From positions 1 to 64,000 of the forward strand of contig NZ_JAODTZ010000015.1 in assembly GCF_025399795.1 (NCBI RefSeq): a stretch of 64,000 nucleotides of DNA, in the 5' to 3' direction. This DNA comes from Streptomyces rhizosphaerihabitans (GTDB lineage Bacteria; Actinomycetota; Actinomycetes; Streptomycetales; Streptomycetaceae). Under the pieces are notes generated by a model. That model saw only the letters and a list, made by a program, of their open reading frames with translations. It did not search any database and was not told where the DNA came from. The translations under genes and the position numbers were made by a program. Positions 59,201 to 64,000 of the stretch are shown here, piece by piece; positions within the stretch are counted from its first letter, which is position 1; each line of letters begins with the position of its first letter.

Positions 59201-59765
59201 GCGCGAAGTCCGAGTAGTCCAGACGCAGGCCTACGGATGTGCCGCTGGTCGCGGCGGCCGGCTTCAGGGAGAAGAGCACACCGTCCACGCCGACCTGGCG
59301 CGCCGCCGTGTGGCTCAGCATCCGTACGGTGACCGGACCCGACAGCGGTGCCGGGGCGGTCTTCCGTGTTGTCGTGGCGGTCTTCCGGCTCGCCGTGGCG
59401 CTGATCTTCTTCTTCGCCCAGGTCGGCGCCGTGAGGGAGACCGGCAGCACTCCGGCCCGCCGCATCCCGGTGCGCCGGCTGCCGGTCGCGCCGGGGAGGT
59501 CGACCGTGGCAGAACCCTCCTTGGGCCAGGTGTGCTCGGGGGAGGTCTTCGGCAGCCGGGGATGTCCGGTCGCGGCGCGCGGCCGCACCTTCGCCTTGTG
59601 GCCGGCCAGAGCCCTCTCCGAGGCCGGGACATGGGGCATGTCATCGGCTTGTGCCACCGAGGTGGCAGCGCCCTGGACCAGAGTGGTCAGCAGAACCGCC
59701 GAGACCCCCGCGGCGAGCCATCCGCGTGTGCGGCCCCGGTCGGGCCGGAACTTCCAACGTCTCAT
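53214..59765 (-). CDS. Secreted RHS/YD-repeat polymorphic toxin (2183 aa)
   Basis: A signal peptide (GWLAAGVSAVLLTTLVQG, cleaved near AQA) precedes a ~700-residue N-terminal shell region (VPGDFQPSVGLSYASGSVDG). Many YD repeats follow (YDALGRNLRVW, YDGLGRETESHDGD, YDQSGNITSISD). The RHS core ends in GARDYDPATGRFLSTDP, then NAYGYADNDPVTSSDPTGR. After this the ~300-residue C-terminal tip starts with a KEKKKKK segment. It ends with IRVVQLDDGVWTLDHRRLV and a MAGIDSIPVEYV stretch, faintly like the ParB-like nuclease core. The RHS cage would hold the toxin until delivery. Tip base composition is visibly less G+C-rich. A small immunity-like gene follows. Confidence 0.92.
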   Translation of the reverse strand: MRRWKFRPDRGRTRGWLAAGVSAVLLTTLVQGAATSVAQADDMPHVPASERALAGHKAKVRPRAATGHPRLPKTSPEHTWPKEGSATVDLPGATGSRRTGMRRAGVLPVSLTAPTWAKKKISATASRKTATTTRKTAPAPLSGPVTVRMLSHTAARQVGVDGVLFSLKPAAATSGTSVGLRLDYSDFAQAFGGGSTARLRLVQLPLCALTTPRKAACSRQSPVAARNDEQAKTLTVQAATVSGAGTVLAATTGTSGDHGDYAASKLSPSATWQTDLSTGDFSWSYDMPVPSVPGDFQPSVGLSYASGSVDGRTSSTNNQSSWVGDGFSMWPGSVERSYKSCEDDGVSLGNGKSGDLCWSDDNVAISFNGHAGELIKADDGTWKIKGDDGTKVEHLTGSTRDNGDNDQEYWRVTTTDGTRYYFGYNKLPGWATGSPQTNSTWNTPVFGDDEGEPCHGATFADSWCQQAYEWNLDYAVDAHSNAIAYYYNKETNYYGRARTASNATVYDRGGSLDHIEYGLKSTAMFAKPLAKVDFTNTERCLPEPGVTCDASTIDDKSFYWYDTPWDLNCKSGADCYNASPTFWTRKRLAGVSTSVLKSDGSYAPVDSWALTHQWGMADIDYQLELASIQHTGKADTPEGAPDITLPKVTFGYDQRPNRLDIAGDDTAPFIKERISTVDDESGGQIDVNYSTPDCDAGNLPSPSSNTTRCFPQYFTKSGDANPSLQWFNKYVVDSVTQTDRTTHAPDMVTRYSYLGGAAWHYDDDDGLTKEKYKTWSTYRGYGHVRVQTGGQDPVGMKSQTDHYFLRGMNGDRTATDGVTKSVTVPDDNGGTITDVSAVEGQEYKTETYSGPSGKVLAKTVTTPWYHQTALRIRSWGTTSANLNGSASSRTWTSLDDGAGSKWRETYTSYEHEDVAGRITQVDDAGDTSTSTDNSCTRSTYAENTTAWILDLPARAETVSVGCSVTPNRAKDVVSDVRNAYDGQAYGAAPTQGDATHVSTLKSHDGTTATYLESGATFDSYGRQVTATDLTGNVTATGTTAPVRADRSDGRTTTTVYTPGTGFPTTVAVTTPPATAGNSATAQTSTTTMDPVSGKPVTVVDTNGKRTDTTYDALGRNLRVWLPNRSQANNDIPNYSFSYTISDNAPVVVATTTLAGTGTQTSYTLYDGFLRPRQTQTPGPGGGRLVSDTFYDERGLAAKTFAPYYNTGAPAAPLLVLDDALSVESQTWTTYDGVGRVVKTEQVAGNGTNSPSRVLATTLAAYDGDRVTVTPPNGTPATTTIADAQGHETELRQFHGSNPSGAYDTTTYDYNPAGQLSTVTDDPGNIWTYKYDQRGRVHTTTEPDKGTTTSEYDDRGLLLSTTDARQRKVSHVYDGLGRETESHDGDTSGPLLTKHVWDPSGFKGQLASTTRYVGGASGSAYTTSLSLYDTLYRPHRTTVTLPASEGALAGSYQSNVNYNADGTVQSTSYPAAGALTTETLTPTYDEVLRPKTLTGTGGVTYTTNTTYSFTGKPLQFTYQSGGKQVQVTDSYQWGTQQLQNSRVDRQDVPGVDKSSTYGYDQSGNITSISDVARDGTDDQCFSYDYLGRLTEAWAQGGTTCASTPSASVLGGPAPYWQSFTYDTTGNRTSDTQHDLSGDANKDVKRAYAYPAAKSPRPHGVTSVSVTGPGGPTQDSYSYDDIGDTQTRTVGGKKQTLIWDSEGHLSEVDVANASGGTDSTSYVYDADGNRLVEHTPTETHAYIGSTELTLTKGAATPTAERYYNLGGGNQAVRTDDNKLYFLVGDHQGTGELAINATTLAMQERRTTPFGALRGSQPGTWPGSKGFVGGTDDRATGLTHLGARDYDPATGRFLSTDPVLTPTDPQSLNAYGYADNDPVTSSDPTGRTRCDVDPSFCHPKSPPPAKEKKKKKSHPNPVLVTPHFAFDPATNDIKALTKAFWKAHGKQHDYRFGNSVMGWGGAEPELSEGIDQFGEEVSTWDQVCHDNKTLCTDEFASTVSSLHGEMDRAIDKESDTWHCTLWNCNYDKKVAEAVTGVLSPYSIKFMQDSVSRASGDGHSVFETARDLKNGDLKPEDLPTIRVVQLDDGVWTLDHRRLVSFQMAGIDSIPVEYVRKEMVAQEIGRKKTTETGGLTIDIKVSRKGAYVGTWTNPRGAAAAAAEEAGIGAAAEEAAELGTFEIRPPMIP

Positions 59766-59898
59766 TCTTCGTTCTCCTCGTCGCCCGGCCGTAGACGGGC
59801 ATGGCCAAGGGCCCCGCGTCAGCGGGGCACGGTGAATGTCCTCGTGCGTGCCGGAATGGAGCGATCGGCAGACCGCGCGGCCGGCAGCCGGCCGTGAA

Positions 59899-59934
59899 GG
59901 CCGGGCGGTTCCCGGGATCGGGAACCGCCCGGCC
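59899..59934 (-). terminator. Hairpin after the LamG-repeat gene
   Basis: A perfect 15-bp stem (59899-59913 with 59920-59934) and a GGGATC loop begin seven bases past the stop of the leftward LamG gene, separating it from the RHS gene. Confidence 0.8.
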
Positions 59935-59940
59935 GGCGGG

Positions 59941-62900
59941 TCACGGACCCGGGCTGGTCGCCAGGTCGTTGCCGCTCGCCAGCGCCGCGATCTGCGTGTC
60001 GGTGGCTACGCCCTCCATGAGCCACACGTCGTCGATCTCGCCCGACCAGTTCTCGCCCCAGGTCGTGGCACCGGTCTTGGCCCGCCCGAGATCCAGGCCC
60101 TTGGTGGCGTCGAACGGTGTGACGTTCGATCTCCACGACACCGTTTCGGTACAGCTCTGGTCATTGGGCGTGCCGTCGTCGTCATCGTCGGCACACAGCG
60201 TCTGGCGCAGCTCACCGTCGACATACAGCCGGATCTGCCCGGCGAACGCGTCGTAGACGACGGCGATGTGGTTCCAGGACGTGTCGTTCTGGAAGTTGGT
60301 GTGCTGTGCCACCGAAGCGGACGCCGTGGTGGAGTCGCTGCCGGGCATGACCAGTTGCCAGGTTCCGGCGTTCGCCGGATCGGAACTGTCCGGGACGTAG
60401 CGCACCGCGAACCCGTTGGTGTTGGCCCCGGCCATACTCATCACGGTCACCGGTTTCTGCGGCCGGCCCGGACTGGTCACCCAGGCGGAGGCCGTGAATC
60501 CGGCGTTGGTGTGCACGGGTGAGACGGACGTCGAGGCGTAGGAGTCCGACGTGCCGTCCAACTGCAGCGCGCCGGTTCCGACCATGCTGCTGCCCGTGGC
60601 GTCGATGCTCGCTGCGGATCCCAGCGTCAGCGGGTGCTGGTCGGCGGCCAGGTCGTCGGGCGAGACCGCCGGGCTGCCCGACGCGCTGTCCAGCTTCCAG
60701 CGTCCCTGGACGACCGGCCGTGCGGTGTACAGATCCTGCGCCTCGGGCGCGGACAGCGCCCGGTCGTAGAGCTGTACGTCATCGATCAGACCGGGGAAGA
60801 AGGCACTTGCCACCCCGTCGTAGCGGGCGGCGCCGATCTGGAACGGGCCTCCCGCGTACCACGTGGAGTTGTAGGTGGTGGATGCCACCCACTGGCCGTT
60901 GACGTACAGCCGCAGCACGTTGGCCGTGCCGTCGTAGGACCCGAGCAGTTGGGTCCAGGCTCCGACGGGCGCCTTGGTCGTGTCACCCTGCGCCGCGCGG
61001 ACGGGTACGCCGTTCGCGTCGTCGGAGTCGTACTGGTTGAAGGACCAGCCGTAGGTTGTCGAGTAGTACAGCTCGAACCCGGACTTGGAGACACCCGCCT
61101 GCGCGGCGACGATCGCCGCGTGTGTGGGTTTCTGCGTCAGTTTCGCCCAGGCCACGACGGAGAAGCTGTGCTGGTTGTTGATGTGTGGCGATCCCGTGGT
61201 GGCGTAGTCGTCCACACCGTCCAGGCTCAATGCCTTGCCGGTGGCTCCGGCGACGCCGGGGGTGGCTCCGTTCTTGAAAACGGCCGGGTTCACATCTCCC
61301 CTGCCGTGCACCTGCCGGGTGGGCTGGCCCCCGGTCGTGGCCGGTTCGTCGAGCGGGAACACCGCGCGGGCCGGGCGGCCGGGGCCGATGGGCTGCTTCT
61401 GGTAGAGGTCCGTGACCTCGCCCTGAGCCAGCGGTTTGTCGAAGATCCGCACCTCGTCGATGGTTCCGGGGAAGAAGGACGCCGCCGCGCCCCCGCCGTA
61501 GGAACCGGCGCCGATCTGCAGGCCGCGACGAGCGTCCCAGGAGGTGCTGTAGGCCGTCGTGCCGACCAGCGTGCCGTTGACGTAGAGGCTCAGCAGGTTG
61601 TTCGTGGAGCTGTACGTTCCGGCCAGGTGGACCCATTGGCCGGCCGTGACGCCGCCGCCGGTCGAAGCCATCGCCCGTACGGGCGTGGCGGTCGAGGAGT
61701 CGGCCGAGTACTGGTTGAAGACCCAGCGGTCGTACGACTTGGAGTAGTAGAGCTCGAAGCCGGGCGCGTTGTTCCCGGGTTGAGCGGCGATCACTGCCGC
61801 CGTGCCGGGAAGTCTGTCGAGCTTCACCCACGCGGCCACCGAGAAGCCGTTCCCGGTGTCGACAGTCGGGATGTCCGACTGGAGGTAGTCGTCCACGCCG
61901 TCGAAGTGGGCCGCGGTGCCGATCGCGCCGGAGACCCCGAGGGCCGGGTCGCCCACGGCGTCCAGGGTGCGCTCCCCGGCGGTGCCGACGTCCTGAGTCG
62001 CACCGGAGGCGGCGTCGAGCGACCACTGTGCCCGCGCCGGCTGCCCGGACTTCACCCGGAAGCTGTAGGTGCGGATCTCACTGCCGTTGCCGGCCTTGTC
62101 GAAAGCCTCGGCGGTGACCCAGTTCAGTCCGGGCCTGGTGGGCCTGAACCGCATGGTCTGCACACCGCCGCCGGAGGTAAGCAGGGTGTTGTCGGCGGAA
62201 GGGTCCTCGTTGATGCCGAACCAGTACTTGGTGACGTCCGTGTCCGGCACGTCGAACGTGAACGTGCCGTAGCGGCCCACTCCGTCGTACCAGGGGTCGT
62301 TCGGGTCCGATGTGTCGGACTTGGGGTAGTCACCCGACGTGATCGCCGGTCCCGCCGGCCAGTCGGTGTCCCAGTAGAAGTAGCAACCGGTGGCCGAACC
62401 GGTGGTCGACCAAGGGGAGTAGCTCCAGTACTTGCCGTCGAAGTAGTCCGCGGTGCGCGCGTACCAGTCCACGGTCTGGTTCTTCGGGATGGACGACGGC
62501 AGCGAGATGGTGAAGTCCGAACCCGACGACTTGTACCCGGTCTTCGCTGAGGTCCAGTGCGCGGTGAGGCCCTTGCCGTCGCCGGCGTCCCAGGCCGCCT
62601 GGAACTGCACGCTGACCTTGTCGCCGTCGGGATCCGTCACATTGTTCGCGGTGACCTGCGGAAGCGTTCGCACGTATTTCTTCTGGTCCGGGCTCTTGCA
62701 GGCACCGCCCGGGTCCATCTCCAGCTGGTTCATGGCGATCTGCTTCGGCGGCCGGTTGTAGGTGACGCGCAGATAGGCGTCGTCCGAGAACCGCTTCCAC
62801 CCGTATTTGTCGTCCTCGCTTCCGGCGCGCAGTCCGAAGGTGGTGTACGAGGAGTCGTGCGAGGCGGCGTACTTCACGCCGTCGATCGCGTTGAACTCCA

Positions 62901-64000
62901 CATCGCCCGCGGCACACGTGGAGTTGTAGCCCTTCGCCACGTCACGGGTGTCGATGTGGTCCAGCCAGTTGTCCGAGGAGCTGTTCCAGGTCGTGCCGGA
63001 GGTGAAGCCCTTGGTACGCCACAGCTCGACCGAGCGTCCGTCACACGTGGCCGACCAGGTTTCGTGGGCGACGAAGGTGGCGTCGATGATCTGCTTGCCG
63101 GCGAACTTCGACGTCGGGAACTTGTAGAACAGGCGCTTGGTGTCGTTCGGGGCGCAGTAGTCCCAGCCGCAGTAGCCGACACCGGCGTCGGAGTCGCCGT
63201 TGAAACGGTACTGCGGGGCACTGGCCCAGTACTTGGAGACCATCGTCCAGTCGCCCGCCTTCGGCGCGTACGACTGCGGGTCGATATACACCGGGAAGTG
63301 GGTGGCGTCGCCTTGGAGCAGCGTCTTGTCCGGGGTCAGCGTGAGCTGCGAACCGTCCGTCGACACATCGACTCCGATGGCGGCCTGCTGTGCGCCGTCC
63401 GCGGGCCCTTCCGACGGCACGTCGTCCGGCACGTCCGTACCGCTCGAGGCAACGACGCCGTCGGCCTGGGTCCTGGGCGAGGCGCCTTTGAGCGAGGCGG
63501 TCTTGGCGGTGCTCGGCGCCGCGGTCGCGGCAGAGGCCGCCGTGCCCGCGCCGGACGAGTCCCACATCACGGGTGTCCCGGCGGCGAACGCCACACCTCC
63601 GGTGGCGTCGTCGACTGCCTCGAGGCCTCCCGTGGATGACTCCTTGAGAGTGAGGCCGGGTGAGGAAACCCCCAGTTTCAGCACAGCCAGAGCCGGGTTG
63701 CTCGCCGCCTGGGCGGTGTTCACCACGAGCAACTGGTGGAACCCGTCGCCGTCGGCCCGCAGTTGGAGATCGACATCCGGCAGCACCGACGGGTATGTGA
63801 CGGTGTCCGCGCTGATGTCAGGCTCCGGGAGCGGCTTCGGCCAGCTGAACGCCAGCTTCTTGCCCGCCTGTTCCAGCTGCACGAGGGGTCCCTCGCCCCC
63901 GCCGGAGAAGGTGATGCCGGTGGCCGTCGCCTTCGGGGTGACCGTGCCGTCCGCATTTCTGACGAGGGTATTGTCGATCGGCGTCCATGCGCCGTCGACC
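59941..64000 (-). CDS. Giant secreted LamG-repeat protein, N-terminus beyond window
   Basis: 1352 residues are visible, and the frame is open to base 64000, so the start is outside. The visible N-terminal part (WTPIDNTLVRNADGTVTP) is followed by a DNRLRE-type domain (about residues 250-410; YRFNGDSDAGVGYCGWDYC ... LRVTYN). An Ig-like region comes next, then three LamG/concanavalin-like modules, each starting W/F-x-LD and containing GVDDY or GTSDSY (FDGVDDYLQSD, LDGVDDYATTG, LDGTSDSYAST). Such proteins commonly precede RHS genes in Streptomyces. It could be a surface adhesin or part of toxin presentation; that role is inferred. The internal GTG at 63882 is not the start. Confidence 0.9.
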   Translation of the reverse strand, partial: VDGAWTPIDNTLVRNADGTVTPKATATGITFSGGGEGPLVQLEQAGKKLAFSWPKPLPEPDISADTVTYPSVLPDVDLQLRADGDGFHQLLVVNTAQAASNPALAVLKLGVSSPGLTLKESSTGGLEAVDDATGGVAFAAGTPVMWDSSGAGTAASAATAAPSTAKTASLKGASPRTQADGVVASSGTDVPDDVPSEGPADGAQQAAIGVDVSTDGSQLTLTPDKTLLQGDATHFPVYIDPQSYAPKAGDWTMVSKYWASAPQYRFNGDSDAGVGYCGWDYCAPNDTKRLFYKFPTSKFAGKQIIDATFVAHETWSATCDGRSVELWRTKGFTSGTTWNSSSDNWLDHIDTRDVAKGYNSTCAAGDVEFNAIDGVKYAASHDSSYTTFGLRAGSEDDKYGWKRFSDDAYLRVTYNRPPKQIAMNQLEMDPGGACKSPDQKKYVRTLPQVTANNVTDPDGDKVSVQFQAAWDAGDGKGLTAHWTSAKTGYKSSGSDFTISLPSSIPKNQTVDWYARTADYFDGKYWSYSPWSTTGSATGCYFYWDTDWPAGPAITSGDYPKSDTSDPNDPWYDGVGRYGTFTFDVPDTDVTKYWFGINEDPSADNTLLTSGGGVQTMRFRPTRPGLNWVTAEAFDKAGNGSEIRTYSFRVKSGQPARAQWSLDAASGATQDVGTAGERTLDAVGDPALGVSGAIGTAAHFDGVDDYLQSDIPTVDTGNGFSVAAWVKLDRLPGTAAVIAAQPGNNAPGFELYYSKSYDRWVFNQYSADSSTATPVRAMASTGGGVTAGQWVHLAGTYSSTNNLLSLYVNGTLVGTTAYSTSWDARRGLQIGAGSYGGGAAASFFPGTIDEVRIFDKPLAQGEVTDLYQKQPIGPGRPARAVFPLDEPATTGGQPTRQVHGRGDVNPAVFKNGATPGVAGATGKALSLDGVDDYATTGSPHINNQHSFSVVAWAKLTQKPTHAAIVAAQAGVSKSGFELYYSTTYGWSFNQYDSDDANGVPVRAAQGDTTKAPVGAWTQLLGSYDGTANVLRLYVNGQWVASTTYNSTWYAGGPFQIGAARYDGVASAFFPGLIDDVQLYDRALSAPEAQDLYTARPVVQGRWKLDSASGSPAVSPDDLAADQHPLTLGSAASIDATGSSMVGTGALQLDGTSDSYASTSVSPVHTNAGFTASAWVTSPGRPQKPVTVMSMAGANTNGFAVRYVPDSSDPANAGTWQLVMPGSDSTTASASVAQHTNFQNDTSWNHIAVVYDAFAGQIRLYVDGELRQTLCADDDDDGTPNDQSCTETVSWRSNVTPFDATKGLDLGRAKTGATTWGENWSGEIDDVWLMEGVATDTQIAALASGNDLATSPGP

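Noticed and set aside
52948..64000. Insecticidal Tc toxin or type VI secretion locus
   Set aside because: No TcA/TcB-type partner, VgrG or sheath genes are present. A signal peptide on the RHS protein indicates general secretion.

Overview
This 64 kb window is very G+C-rich actinobacterial DNA that reads as Streptomyces. The evidence is the many GTG starts and one TTG start, twin-arginine and Ala-X-Ala secretion signals, several LysR, GntR, MarR and ROK regulators, a CebR-type cellulase operator, CBM2-bearing cellulases, and a giant secreted RHS protein. Gene content suggests an arm-proximal accessory region of the chromosome: catabolic modules, secreted hydrolases and broken genes, with no ribosomal or core-replication genes.

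Layout. 1-2.7 kb: the 3' part of an M1 aminopeptidase, then two gene remnants (an HTH protein and the tail of a serine recombinase) ending against a tRNA-Leu(GAG). 2.9-6 kb: a DUF2254 membrane protein and an aldehyde dehydrogenase. 6-14.7 kb: an oxalate/CoA-thioester module, with sucC/sucD-like genes and the aldehyde dehydrogenase on one strand, and frc, an NDP-forming acyl-CoA ligase and two tandem OFA-family transporters on the other. 14.8-22.3 kb: a five-gene sugar operon (ABC ATPase, permease, binding lipoprotein, Gfo/Idh/MocA dehydrogenase, sugar isomerase) behind a ROK regulator. 22.6-28.5 kb: a GntR/FCD regulator, a KAS III, a third OFA transporter with a 44-aa partner, a PanE/ApbA-family reductase, a 24-bp tandem repeat and fdhD. 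28.5-31.7 kb: LysR/SDR divergon, isochorismatase-like protein, and a scar of a MarR gene and a quinone-oxidoreductase gene. 31.7-42.9 kb: sialidase, SBF-type transporter with LysR, long-chain acyl-CoA synthetase, aldo-keto reductase, GH75 chitosanase, SDR, methyltransferase, PhyH-like oxygenase. 42.9-52.1 kb: cellulose/xyloglucan cluster GH6, GH5, GH48, GH74, with CebR-like boxes in the GH5/GH48 divergent promoter. 52.3-64 kb: a small secreted or anchored protein, a probable immunity protein, a 2183-aa RHS polymorphic toxin, and an even larger LamG-repeat protein that runs off the window.

How the parts may work together. The frc/ligase/OFA genes and the OFA/PanE-like/fdhD genes lie 12-20 kb apart but share a sequence block in their promoters. 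This block is a perfect inverted repeat midway between sucC and frc, and near-copies lie about 50 bp upstream of the third OFA transporter and of the PanE-like gene. Because a PanE paralogue is the oxalyl-CoA reductase of Methylobacterium, I propose a dispersed oxalate-use regulon that activates oxalate to oxalyl-CoA and reduces it to glyoxylate. The formyl branch would feed formate dehydrogenase, which FdhD matures. No oxalyl-CoA decarboxylase lies in the window. The cellulase cluster is a conventional cello-oligosaccharide-induced set. The RHS/LamG/immunity block looks like an interbacterial toxin locus.
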